A stretch of 64,000 bases of DNA from the NCBI GenBank assembly GCA_964023205.1, contig OZ026833.1:41075137-41139136 (forward strand), read 5' to 3'. Both the position numbers and the translations under genes were made by a program. This document shows positions 23,901 through 35,661 of this stretch, piece after piece (the stretch's first letter is position 1; each line of letters begins with the position of its first letter). Under the pieces are notes generated by a model, which did no database searches, had not been told where the DNA came from, and was given only the letters and a program-made list of their open reading frames with translations. This DNA is from Lutraria lutraria. Lineage: Eukaryota; Mollusca; Bivalvia; Venerida; Mactridae.

Positions 23901-24724
23901 TTTGGGAACACTACAACGAAAGCAAGGTTCCCGGAAAGCACGTGCAGATTAGAAGGAAAGCCGGGACCCACGCTTATTTTCGTCACTACCGTCAATCGAA
24001 AAGATGGCGAGTTCACTACCTTGGAGTATTATATACACTCAATAAGGGAAAAAATGAAGATTTTTCTTTCGACAGGTTTGCGTTGTTTGACGGTGAAATT
24101 GAAAAATAACGTCTGTAAATGTATAAAAATCACGGAATCGAGTGCCTACGTTCACAACCTCTTGATCAGTAGACCAACACTCTAACCACTGAGCTAACCG
24201 GACAGGCTGAATTCTTTTTAGGTGTACATTAGAGTTTATTCAAGATGCCATCTCATTCCTTCAAACCAACAATGGGGTTACCATTAAAAATAAGTAATGT
24301 TAAAAAGTTTTTTTATTATATATTTCAGCTTTCAGATTATCTAGTCTCAATTTACGGACTGATGAAAAATGTGACGATATCACTCGATGAACTTAAGAAC
24401 TGCAGCGTTTATACTAGAGATGCGTTCGACTTTATAAGAGATGACCTTGAACAACTGTCGCTCGAAACAAGTCGCATTGCCTGCTCTATGGTAGTCAATG
24501 GTTTGATAGGAAATATTGATGTTTCCAACATTCCCATTGGTGCTCTCTCGATGGTCAGCGCATGCGCAGTGGCTAATGTCAACGACGTGGATGTTCTGCA
24601 AATGATACATGAATTTGTGGAAGTTCTGCAGCTGTCTGCAGACCAAGCTTATACCGATATGTCCAACCTTTGCAACAAAGAAATGACAACACAAGTAGAC
24701 ACTGCAGCTGTGATTGTTGGATAA
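20968..24724 (+). CDS. Gene B: paralogue of gene A, secreted helical protein (244 aa, four exons)
   Basis: Exons 20968-20980, 21436-21671, 22231-22320 and 24329-24724; intron phases 1, 0, 0 as in gene A. Exon 1 codes MSAT plus one base and uses the same GTTTGT donor. The signal peptide is MSATGIILFSLACVVSMTIS. Cysteines 34, 59, 138, 165, 192 and 228 match six in gene A. N-glycosylation sites are N99, N104, N127 (same place as N132 of A) and N137. Shared stretches include SDYLVSIYGLMKNVTISLDE, RDDLEQLSLETSRIACSMVV and GALSMVSACAV. Exon 3 (30 codons) is the least conserved part. Intron 3 is 2.0 kb, enlarged by a Mutator-like MITE and a tRNA-like sequence. The donor after exon 2 (GTTACC) is weak. 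Preserved frame with divergent sequence implies selection on both copies. Cytokine function is inference from architecture. Confidence 0.85.
23680..24212 (-). repeat. tRNA-like sequence (SINE head) split by a MITE
   Basis: Read on the minus strand: ccggttagctcagtggttag (A box) at about 24190-24209, then agtgttggtctactgatcaa and gaggttgtgaac. The MITE interrupts here, and reading resumes at 23749 with gttgtgaaccccgagcaagg. Without the insertion the head is a near-complete tRNA-like unit ending at the B box. Confidence 0.7.
23750..24149. mobile_element. 400-bp Mutator-like foldback MITE in gene B intron 3
   Basis: Long inverted ends: left ATAGGCACTTGATTCCGTGA, right end reversed GTAGGCACTCGATTCCGTGA, staying similar for about 110 nt on each side (shared tgtcgaaagaaaaatcttca). 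A second pairing block contains cccggctttcctt. The 10-bp target duplication gttcacaacc lies at 23740-23749 and 24150-24159. Long terminal repeats plus a 9-11-bp duplication are the Mutator signature. No coding capacity. Confidence 0.85.
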
Positions 24725-25096
24725 TTTCTTTAACCACCAGTTGAATGATACTGAGACATTTGTATTTCATCACGCCGTCTGTATAAAACAACTATTGCTC
24801 TGTGTTAATGGAATTGCATCAATATCATTTTATACCATTATTTCACTACATAATTGTGTTCTACAAATTCAATTCATGTTTTAATAATCTTAGAAAGTGC
24901 TTTTTTCACAGAAGCACAGATTTGAATTTGACTTTAATTTGGATATCATACTAAAGCTTATATATTCATTACAATATAGTTTATGTTGTGAAACATTAAA
25001 TTATGGATACATTTAGATATTCCCGGACTTCGCTATGCTCTTACTAAATCGAATTAGCATTTCTGTGTATGGTGTCATTTTATCATTCGATCTACA

Positions 25097-25102
25097 AATA
25101 AA
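25097..25102 (+). other. Poly(A) signal of gene B
   Basis: AATAAA about 373 nt after the stop, followed by an A-rich stretch at 25133-25145. It is the best of few candidates. Confidence 0.55.
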
Positions 25103-25144
25103 GCAAAGAAACTTCATAAATCGTATGTTTTATTGAAAAAAAAA

Positions 25145-26082
25145 GAATTTGACGGGTATTTTTAGTATGTCTTTTATATCTATTTTAATGCGCTTTATAA
25201 TATTTCAAACATTTTTACAGCTTGATTGCCTAAAATCTTTATATCTGTTCTCAGAACTATTTCAATGTAACTTGGCGATGTATTCCTGAATTTAGATATA
25301 TTTCAATAGGTCAGGGTCGGCGATTAAAAACGTGGGATCGATCTCAAATCACAAATCTTAATATTGAGTTTTCAATATTTTCTACTGTATTATGTTTGGA
25401 TTAAACAAATGTATTTTGAACTATAAGAAAACGTTATAGGTTGACGAATTACAAGAAGCATATTGGTTTATATATGAAGTTGCTTTTTTCATAAAGGATA
25501 TTGACTGTATATTTTATTCAATCCTATATTAAGGAGAGTATAAAATATTTACATGATATGAGTAATACACATTTCAATGACAATCATGAGTATTTGACAA
25601 ATGAATAAATTCATGCATATGGTTCACTAGCACATGCTAATATCATACCCTACATCAATCAAATAGAATCAACCCTAAATGTTAACGAATTCACCATAAA
25701 TCTGAGCACTATCACACAACCACATTGAACTTCAAATAGCCACACAACAACTTATCTAGGCAATGCCTTCATGATTTACTAACCTGTCAACTATTAATAG
25801 GTTTAGTCATCACCATTAGCCAATCAAATGGCCAGGATTAGCCAAACTAGTAATAGACACTACACTATGTACTCGCAAACAGCTATAATAAACTAATACT
25901 CATAAGTATAATTCGTCTAGAAAAATATCAACTAAAATGTATGGTAATCAGGCATAATTGATTAAAATTAGTTGAGGAAGAAAATAAGATCTCAAGTTTT
26001 ATAACATTTGACCAAAGTAGGCCATTGGAACCATAAAGTGTTGTTCTTATTAAATCAAATAACAAAAAATGTATGAATGATT
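25145..26082. other. No gene recognised
   Basis: Spacer between gene B and the pseudoexon. I looked for earlier exons of the third paralogue and found none. Confidence 0.4.
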
Positions 26083-26195
26083 TATATTTCGGCTTGTGTA
26101 TTATTTAGTCTCAATGATACCATACAGACTGACGAAAACTGTGGCAATATCAGTAGTTGAACCTAGAAAATGAAGCGTTTATTATTAATATGTAA
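26083..26195 (+). pseudogene. Decayed third copy of the gene A/B last exon
   Basis: tatatttcggcttgtgtatt here aligns with tatatttcagctttcagatt at the gene B exon 4 acceptor, so the acceptor AG has become GG. Downstream, tagtctcaatgata, cagactga.gaaaa.tgtg, aatatca.t.g.tgaac and gaagcgttta line up in order with gene B 24335-24410. The frame is interrupted by small indels and stops, and similarity fades after about 26195. It marks a third family member lost from this tandem cluster. Confidence 0.7.
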
Positions 26196-26439
26196 AACTG
26201 CGATCTAATTGGAAATTTAGATTTTTTTCAAAAGGTCAACCAATTAAACCGCATTCAATGTCAGACTGGAATAGGAATCTCAGCACCAAATTTTTGAACA
26301 TCATAAATCTGTTAATTAGCAATACCGATTTTTACGAGAAAACGGTAAATCCATAGCAATATACGTCAAAAAATACTACTCTATGCTTCACGTCAGTCTT
26401 GTTAGGATAAATTGGTATAATTATGAGCATGGATTTTGT

Positions 26440-26690
26440 CTTGTAGAAAAGATTATCAATGCACGGTAATTTTATACTGCAAACTTTGATCAAGTTTTAA
26501 ATATAAAATACAAAACAATAAAAAGAAATAAATAATAATAAAAAATAATAATAATAACTTTCAATGAAATAATTACAAATAAATAAAATAAAATTAAAAA
26601 AAATAATGAAAAAACGTTATAACAATAAAAATAATCAAAATAGATGAAAATAATAATTTAAAAGAAATATATATAAATGCTGTAAAATAT
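26440..26690. repeat. A-rich low-complexity tract
   Basis: Dominated by aata/aaat words, including runs of ataataataa. No unit is regular enough to call a microsatellite over the whole length. Confidence 0.8.
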
Positions 26691-29039
26691 ACAGCAGAAC
26701 ACTTTACAGTGATACGTCGTGATGAATGATTTATATTGCCGATATCTGGGAATATAAATCATTTTCTAAGACGTTCTTGAAGTTGAACATAATGTATGGC
26801 TATAAAACTATAATTAATGACTCCAGACACATTTAAGCCCTTGCTGGGTAGCTTTTTGTTGTAACTAATTTGTTGGAACGTTTCCATCGCTCTTGATGTA
26901 TACTTTTGATGCACACTTGTATTTTAAGTATTTCTTATTTTTTCTTATACTTAATTAACCAATTAGTGGTCTGCATTAGTTTTTTTTATTTTCAACCAAT
27001 ACAATCGGGTGACATCATAGATCTATTTAGGACTTTATTTATGCGCTTCAATCACAAACAATATCTTTGTCTACTTGTCTTTGTTTTTTTTCCATAAGAC
27101 AAAGAGATTTCTCACAATGAAAGAACTAACAACCAGGATATTGCTACTAAGGCAAAGCGGACATGTCATGTTGATATTATACATAGAGACAGAAAATTAA
27201 AAATGTTGAAACTCCGAGATGTCTGAAAGTGTACCGTTGAGAAAAGCGAACAGACGTTAGCGGCCATCTCCGACTAAAGGCCTCCTGTCAATGATGGCCA
27301 CATTTGCCTTCCTAATGGTAGCCTTTGTTCACAGGTTTAACTGTGTGCATCAACGATTTATTGAAGACCCGACTAAATAAAATAGGAACATTGAACTGAA
27401 GTGAACACCGGTTCTTTATTCAATCCCCGTGAACATTTCATAATAGACGAAAATGAAAGTATCGGCTAGCTGCAACCTTGGCTTTACAAATCATCCGTTA
27501 GTCGATGGAGTGAGATGTTGACAATATAGTACCGGTAGGTTACCAATGGACACTAGTTTTTGATAATTGCATTAAAGTATAAAGCTATATCCGATAAGAA
27601 ATGCTACTTACATTTCAATAAGTATAAAATCACATTGTTTTTATTATCTTGTTTTAAAGAGAGTTTTAACACATTTAACAAACATGAGTGTAACAAGTGA
27701 TCAGAATAAAGTGTACCAGAACAGTTTAATATTATCCTCTGGTTACCGATTCAAGCTGCGTTTGCTGAATTCAAACATACATTGCACGCTTTAAACAAAA
27801 TAAGAACAGCAAAGTATTTTACCTTGAAAAGGAGGAAAACTATGCCTGATTAAACATTGAAAATGTTTGATTTTATTGATTTTTAATTTTTGAGTTGTCT
27901 CCCTTAAATTTTCTATTTATAGTTTCTTATCAACATTTATAATTTGTTTCCAATATTCATTTACTTGGGAATGATCCTTAATTAATGCGATGAATAGCGT
28001 TAACACAAACACGATAAGGCTCATTTCCCATACTGCATCCGTAATATTTAATATGCGTCCTAAATGTAAAAGCGTTTTTGATGCTATGAAAATGGAGAAG
28101 TAGAATTATTCGCCGGGGGTATATTACACAAGCAATCTATTGCTCTAACATGTAATATATACGCCGATGGTGTTGTAATATACGTGAACGGACTGGACTG
28201 TCGGGTCTGGATATAAGCCAAACTGTCTGGTGCATTTTTATTCATTGAATAAAAATCTGGAAGCATCTACTGTGGCTGTCTGCTATCTGCTTGTTCGTGT
28301 TTTTCTGGTACACTTGCTACTTATGATTAGCTTAAATACAGAAATTGCCAGAGGGTAAGGCAGTTCAGCAATAGTAAGTTAAAGACGTAATAAATGTGTT
28401 TATGTTATCTGCAGAGATATTGTTTATAGATTATTTCAATTTGTGGTTAACCTTATTGTAACGTGCATTTACATAAAATGTGAATTAATATGTCATAAAG
28501 TAAGCAGTGCTGGAAAGTACATACCAAGAAATGGGTAGAAAACCTATAAACGTTAAGAAATGTTAGCAAAAGTGCACATGGTTATATCAATACGGGATCT
28601 TTATCTGCAAAAATATAACTACAGTATATTCGTTAATTATATTTTAGAGTATCTAGCAGCTAGGGCAGCACTAAAATTATACACATTTGAAGACACACGT
28701 TATTCATCATGTTGTTTGAAGAGGTGTATTTTAAGTGTTCTAGCTGACTGATTGAGAGAATGGTATTGCATACTACACCTTGAATATATTCTTTCATTCG
28801 TTTGCTAAGAATTGTGTTTGGCACACAATAACATCAATGAAAGGATAAATACAGCAGTGAAGTCTTTGAGACTTGTTCTGTTGTGATTAACACAATGTTA
28901 CCAAGAAGATAGATCGGTTATACTAGCCTCGTGACACCACCGACCTTGATTTAACCTTATTTAGTATGGGTAGATAACAAAATTTATGCTAGTTACTGAT
29001 GACTTCATTCTGGCATTTCATGATTTAAGTAGAATGCCA
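26691..29039. other. No gene recognised
   Basis: Spacer. At 27290 an ATGATGGCCACATTTGCC start encodes a short hydrophobic run and is followed by CAG|GTTTAA, but no partner exon is visible. A minus-strand frame at 28084-28266 and a plus-strand one at 28560-28751 have no support. Confidence 0.4.
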
Positions 29040-29250
29040 ATCCATCTTCGATTTTTGGAAACAGAACGATAGTTCACCTTTCCTAAGCCGTCACTCGCTC
29101 GGTGCGCATGAATTTAGACGTGTATCAAAGTACTACATTTCTACATCCGCCATTCAAATGTTAAGCTGGTTCCCGCTCCATGTTGCAATGCAAGTCTTTC
29201 GATGATTGCTTTCTGTACTTTGATTCATTCTGTTAAACCCTAAAAAAATA
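29040..29250 (+). repeat. Dispersed repeat with GC-rich core, copy 2 of 3
   Basis: Contains cgatagttcacctttcctaa, gccgtcactcgctcggtgcg and cccgctccatgttgcaatgc in the same order as the 5.1-kb copy. Confidence 0.7.
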
Positions 29251-29255
29251 ATTCG

Positions 29256-29445
29256 ATTTGTTATACCAGCGGTAGGACGCTTGCTTTGGGATCGTGAGGT
29301 CCCTGGTCCAAATGCCACCAGCAGCATCTGAGCAAAAAATATATTCCACGTTTGCTCCTCTACACCCAGGTGTTTAAATGGGTACCTGTAAGGGAAATAA
29401 GTCAATGTTCCATGTTTACCAAGGCGCCGAGTGTTAACGGACGAC
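29256..29445 (+). repeat. tRNA-derived SINE
   Basis: tRNA-like head with agcggtaggacgcttgcttt (A-box region) and tgaggtccctggtccaaatg (degenerate B box). Then follows the body ctcctctacacccaggtgtt, taaatgggtacctg, which I recognise as a common bivalve SINE body. Confidence 0.75.
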
Positions 29446-32400
29446 TTATAACCCAGTAATCGGGGGGAGGGGGTAACTTGTGAAAGTCATTGAATATTTA
29501 CATGCATATAAATTTCAGACTATAAACCTACCATTTACCAGTTTTTATCCATCCGTATAGTCATGCCGAGTACACGTAACTCAGAAACAGTATTTTCACC
29601 AAGCAAAATCTTCACGTTATTTTTTTATAATTTACTAAATTTTTAAGCAATCAGAAAACATGGATGTTACATACGAGTTCAGAATAATTCAGTTCATTTA
29701 ATATGGCTGATGTAAAGTAATGTGTTGCCACATTCGACGAATATATATAAATTCAATGCACAATATGTTTAACGTATCCAATTCAATTTATGGACTTATA
29801 AAATAGATAATCAAATTATCTTAGATAGATTGAACATTTTGTGCTCCTAGCTGAAACAAATTGAAACTCTGAATTCAATCTTCCTCAAAGATTCGCTAGA
29901 GACAATATTGTGCCTGAAGATTGATGAAAATTGTCCACGCCTTATTTGCACTTGCATGAGATGACACAATTCTTAAACAATAGTACTAAATATAACAAAA
30001 AGAGTCATCATTCTGAGCACATCCGCACCAGACATGATGTTAACCAATAGAAATGCTCAATGCATCAGCAAGCTTGTATAAACTTTTTGTTGTTATGACG
30101 ACTTGATTGGCTCTGAGAGACAATTGTTTAACATCCTGTATCCACCAAGGCATAATAAAAAATATTTGTTGAACAATAAGGTGATTCTTCAATTATGGTT
30201 AGCGATTTCGTCGCGGTTTTACTCATTCCATATATCCAAATCAAATAATACGACACCTGCAAAATATATACAAATTATGGCTCATCATAGCATAAAATTC
30301 ATCTTCAATAGGTCATTATACTATAAATTTATGCGATTAAGGCGTCCCGTTCTTGGTCATCGTTGCATGCCAATTGCTTAAAGAAATTACATATACGTTG
30401 CAAAACTGACAAACAGTAAAAAAATCACTTTTTCTTGTTGTTCTTTTTTCAGCATCAAAGTTTTGATAACTTAAGCAAGACATCATTTATTTTATTATAT
30501 ATCTTAATAGTGTGTGTCTATATTAAATCATGTGAAATATATTTTTATCTAATCATTATACGATCGTTTACTTTAATTTTTACTCGCTGTCTTGCGCGTA
30601 AATGCATCTATTCATCAGTTACATACTAAATTAGAAAATATATCCCGTTTAATGACAAGTTTGAAGTATATATTTATTTATTACATTTTATTATCTAAAA
30701 TCAGTTCAGTACGTGGTTGAAATATTGATATTACATTTCTATGCCAAGTATGACATCAAAATCACTTTCAGCTAAAACATGCTTTTGTGCAGAATTGACA
30801 ATATTGTCTGGTTTAGACGCCATGAGATTTTAATGCGATACGGATGTAACAAAAAATAGAAGTGGTTCACTGCCATGCATTTTAACAATGCTCTGAATTC
30901 AAACCACCATTAATCTCCTAATCTAAAATCAGTTTCTTACAGGCGTGATTCTGTATTGTATAACAAATATAAATAGATTTTAATTGTGTTTATACTGCAA
31001 ATCCTACCGTCAGAAATTTATTGCAATTTTATTTTATTTTCTGAAGGTTCAGATGCGTCTGTAGTACGTCATGATGTTTGAAATATTATTGAATTCCTTT
31101 TCAGTGAAACCAATAAAACTGACAAAATTATTTTGGCAAACTGAAAACTTTTTTCAGAAATACATATCTTAAGTCGAAACATTTCTTCAACGCATTTCGA
31201 GCTTTACGCTGAATTTCTTAAAAAGATAGATATATAAAGTTTGAGTTTTTGAAACAAACCTAGAACATTTTCTGAAATTGTGCATGATTATACAAGTCCT
31301 AAGCCTATAACGGTGTGTGGTCAATGAAATCTCATCAGTAAGCCTGATTCTGGTTCGATGTGTATTCAAATATACTATCCAGTATGCTCGTAATGAGAGT
31401 TTTCTGCGTACCCTGAACAAAACTTGTAACCCGCCACTATATATATAAAAAAAAAAGAATTGTCGGCACTTGCTCAATAGACCATACATTAATTTAGCCA
31501 TTTTCATAAGATACAGATTTGGAAATTTCTACACTGACTGCCTTGGTGTATCGAAGCGGAACGGGTGGTTTCCCTTAAAAATTGGCTTGAAAATCACGAG
31601 CATATAAAAAATGTAGTTCATTATTATAATTCAGTAGATACGGGTCATATATTACACTTTCTGTGATGATCTTTGTTCACAGATTTAGCCCCATAAGTCT
31701 TATCCGAAAATAGTTCGAATTAATTTGGGACGAATCGAGAGAAAAGGTACGAAATGAATCGGGATAAATCCAATGAAAAAGTACGATTTGGCTCCGGACG
31801 AATTTGATTTGACTTGGGACGAATCCGATGAAAAAGTACGAATTGACTTGGGACATCTTGACATCTCAACTACATAGTCACAGAAGACGGGTATTGAAAT
31901 TAACCATAAGCAATCCGTGAGACATGTGAAAAATCCAATGCTGTTAACCATTTGTTTTTTACCGTGTATTAATATAACCACTTTATAGCTTGTGTGCAAC
32001 TTTAAACGTGCATATTAAATTCAATATGACAAAATCCAGAATTTCAGTCCGCCTTCATGCAATTTGAATAATGTAACAGGAAAAATGTTGATGTTTTACT
32101 TTCTAGATTTGAATTAACATTTAACTGAGATATTGAAATTCCATGTTACAATACTTTAGCCGGATGTCTATACGTATTTTTACGTATATTTCCCTAGGAC
32201 CATGACAAGCAATCATACACTCATAATAGTACTTATGCACTTACTAGCGGTGTGTTTACCATAAAACCTTTGTTTAAAAAATATCACTTTGTATAAAACC
32301 GTATCATTTTTGTTTGGGGATATTGCTACAATATAGTTACAATTTGCAATATGTGGCAGGTTTTAGCACCCAACATTTGATCGCAGATAAGGCATGAATA

Positions 32401-33369
32401 AGAATTGTTTAAATTTTTGCATAACATTTCAAAGTTGTTATAATAGTTATACAATGATTTCATGTATGTGTTATTCATCATATTGAAATCTATCATTACT
32501 ATTATGTATGTTGAAAGTGTTGATATGTCAGTCTTTTTATTTTTACTATCATTCAAAACTTTTTCGTCTATTATTATGAAATTACACATTTCATTCATGT
32601 TTACTAAATGTGTTATTGTTTACCCTTCAATCAAACAGAGAAAAACTACAAACAAGTAGACTTAAGTTGTAGACATACATAAAAATGCGTATCATACATT
32701 CACAACAGTATACACTAAACAACGTCAAGAGAGAAAATATCGCCTAACAGCATGCTCTTTTACAACATGTTTTGTGTTCGTCATATATTCTGTTCTGTAA
32801 ACAAAATAATAAAACGTATTTCAAACAATTCATACGATCATCATCGATACCAAAGTAAAAAAGATGTATACATACGAATTTAAAAATGATTAATTTTGCA
32901 TGTGCATATTCGTGTGCTCCTTTTAAGACATTTGGCTTGAATACTTTATGAAGTGTTGATTAATGTTTTACATTTACGTAAGAACTACAAGCACCTAGAG
33001 GCACCTTTCTAGAAACAGTTAATTACTTCTTACAGACTGCATAATTATAAAGTCCAAAGATCCCTAATCGTAATTATGTGGGTTATGTATATATCTCCAA
33101 TATGAAAAACGTTCCTCGGAATCAATGTGCCAATTAAGTACATTTGGCTTCTTTTTTATTTAGCATCAACAATAAACTCTACAGACAGTAATTAAATTCT
33201 GCTATAAATTTTATAGAATGGTTAATAAAGTTAAGATGGTGGGTATCATTGAGTGCATCTAGCATTAGAAACTATTTCATGCTTGCCATATTTTCTTCAT
33301 TATAACAAGATGTGTGTTGAAGCGTTTTATAAGTTGACGTGAATGGAAGAAAAAAATTGCAGAACAGCG
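29446..33369. other. Intergenic, no gene recognised
   Basis: Several frames of 60-106 codons on both strands lack starts in good context, splice pairs or domains. One small degenerate repeat is listed separately (31718-31858). Confidence 0.4.
31718..31858. repeat. Degenerate tandem repeat around gggacgaatc
   Basis: Three imperfect units of about 45-50 nt: ttgggacgaatcgagagaaa, ...ggataaatccaatgaaaaag, cttgggacgaatccgatgaa. It accounts for a 99-codon minus-strand frame here, which I do not call a gene. Confidence 0.7.
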
Positions 33370-33500
33370 ATACATCCTCTCCAGAACGGCCCTCTCTTGA
33401 GCAACAACCTCCATTTAACTACAGTATGATCTTATTCCATTGTGCGATTTAACTATCAATGTAAGTGCAATAGAGCAAAGACCTCTTAACAGCAACATAA
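33370..33500. mobile_element. Eroded pogo-like MITE relic
   Basis: catcctctccagaacggccc, tcttgagcaacaacctccat and ttaactacagtatgat match the order of words in the intact copy at 57691-57861. The ends are not preserved. Confidence 0.5.
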
Positions 33501-34097
33501 TTTTACTATATCGTGCTAAAATGTATGAACAATACGAGTTAGTACCTAAAAGGTATTACTGTTCATAAAACCCACGTCTATACCTGAAGGTCTTTACCAT
33601 TCATAAGTAATCTCCGTTGAGTTGCATGCATTGCATGATGGAAAAAACTACTGAGGTGTAATTTTTCTCAGTTGGTAGTCAGGACTCAGGAGTGTAAAGA
33701 TCGTTTACTGGCACACAATCATACCATTAGGACCGAAGTCAAAATCGCACTTGAAGTTTGAATGTTTCACACGAAATGTTTAAAAGTTCAAAAGACTATT
33801 GAGGCTAGAAATTCTTGGAATTAGTTATGCAAATAATCTCCCATTTTTTATGACATCAATGTCTGCAAGTTCTCGTATTGTGTAATGGTTTGGCCCATGA
33901 TCACAGGAAAGTCTAATTTACGCTTTTGGTTTCATCTGTAAACTGTCACTCGTGTATAACATCTGTACTGATGAATGAATATACAAAATCGAGTTATTAT
34001 TATCATCATTATGTAATCATCTTTTTCGATGCTTAGGTCTATATTGCATATTGTAAATTTAAATTGTTTATTTCAGTGGGGTTCTATATAACAACAT

Positions 34098-34103
34098 TTT
34101 ATT
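34098..34103 (-). other. Poly(A) signal of the 34.2-35.7 kb gene
   Basis: AATAAA on the minus strand about 115 nt past the stop; a second lies at 34067-34072. Confidence 0.5.
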
Positions 34104-34219
34104 ATTTTAGATATTTCGGTGCATTTTGATAACACAACTTCAACCTTTGATTTAAGTATTGTTTAATCTCTATCAAAATATGAATAACTCAAATTTATAT
34201 AGATGACACATATGCTGTT

Positions 34220-35661
34220 TTATGGATATGTACATGGTGAAAAACTGTCCATGTCGTCTGGTAATTCCGCAAGATTGGGTGTTCCTGTAGTCGGTGAAAC
34301 AGCTTGAAGTTTTACAGAACGAGATCTGCGATGGATTCGATATTTCCGAATATAGATAGGAACATCATGTGGTCTCTTCATTCCTATTGATTCGTATGGC
34401 ATTAAACGCCTGCTGTTTGTTGTCCCCACCTTCGGTTTGACGGGTAATCTTGTTGACAAATTGTTTCCCATACTGCATGTTAACGGTGATTCGTTGTATC
34501 TATGTCTTACATGTCGTCTTGCACGGGTATGACGTGGTAGAGGAGAGTCCAATGAATATGGCGATGGAGACCGGTTAGGTTTTCGTTCATGCTGCTTATC
34601 ACATGGTTCATTTGTTGGAAATGGCTCAAGTGGTCGCCAACGTGTTGATCCTGATTCCCTCATTGTGCAATCGTCTGTATTGTTTCTTTGTTTAACTAGA
34701 ATTGGTATTGTTGAATCAAGTTTCAAATTGGTAAAGGCTTTATATGGTTCCATGTGATCAGGTAGTTCTCTTTGATTTTCCGGAGATTTTGGATTCGAGG
34801 AGTCGGAATTCGGATCTGGTATTGGTGGTAACTTGTGATACGGACTTAAACACGACATACGGATTGGTTTCATTTTATCTTGACTTTTGTGACTTGAACC
34901 GCCAGAATCAGATCCACGCTCACCTTGATAAACTTGCAAACTGTTCTCATGTGTCTCCTCCATGACTGAACCCGTTGGTGCCTTTAGTTTCCTTAACCGT
35001 CTTCGTAATTCTTTGTGTCTCTCATTTTCGTTACTAATATCTGCTTTGATATTTGAAAGCGCCACATCTAATTCTTCTGTGCTGAAATCATTTTCGACCT
35101 CGTTTGTGCGTATCGGTAATATGTCATCACTTCTCATTTTCTCCCTTTCCGCTTTGTCTACCATGGCGGTAAGAGCACTATTGTCTCGTTTCATTATCAT
35201 AGCGGCTCGTTCAGCTTTTTCAATTAACTCGGAAACAGAAGCTGTTTCCATTTCTTTATTTTTATCATCTGAAGAATTGATAAATTCTTTCCCGCTACAA
35301 GTCACTTTAAGCTCACACACGTCAGCGATTGCCGCAACAATCTGTTCTAATTTTTTATCTTTCATATCTAGATTTATTTCGTTTCCTTTCTTTACGGCAT
35401 CTTTTAAATGTCTTGCTCTCTTCCTCACGGCCGCTAATTGTCTCTCGCGTTCTTCGGTAACATTTGAATCCTCTCTTGAACTGAAGATATCGTCACTGAC
35501 AATGGGGCCGAATGTTTGATTTCGCTCTTGCGTTGTCATTTGGCTCTTATGCTCGTCCTTATAGATCTGACTATCCGTATGAATATCAGGCACTTCTTTT
35601 ATTTCAATGTAGGGATAAAATCTTGAAGACGAAGGTAACTCTTCCTCATTCTTCCCATCGT
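34220..35661 (-). CDS. Unknown charged coiled-coil/disordered protein, last exon (about 480 codons)
   Basis: The longest open frame in the window, with much higher GC and codon-like composition than its flanks. The minus strand has an acceptor (attgttttcag) ending at 35662, so the exon probably starts at 35661 in phase 1. The first in-frame ATG is at 35539 (MTTQERNQTFG), which would give 439 aa. Charged helices likely to form coiled coils cover about residues 72-123 (TEERERQLAAVRKRARHLKD), 145-180 (SELIEKAERAAMIMKRD) and 198-231 (HKELRRRLRKLK), counted from 35671. The C-terminal half is proline-, serine- and arginine-rich and looks disordered (SPYHKLPPIPDPNSDSS; RKPNRSPSPYSLDSPLPRHT). No transmembrane segment or catalytic motif is visible. 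ATGTCAGGGAG|GTAAGT on the minus strand near 35985 could be exon 1, but its phase does not fit this acceptor; it fits an alternative one at about 35623. I do not recognise the family. Confidence 0.8.

Noticed and set aside
27290..27335. Short signal-peptide-like start followed by CAG|GTTTAA
   Set aside because: No partner exon or TATA box; hydrophobic runs of this length are common by chance.
34962..35519. 185-codon plus-strand frame
   Set aside because: Antisense shadow of the strongly coding minus-strand exon.
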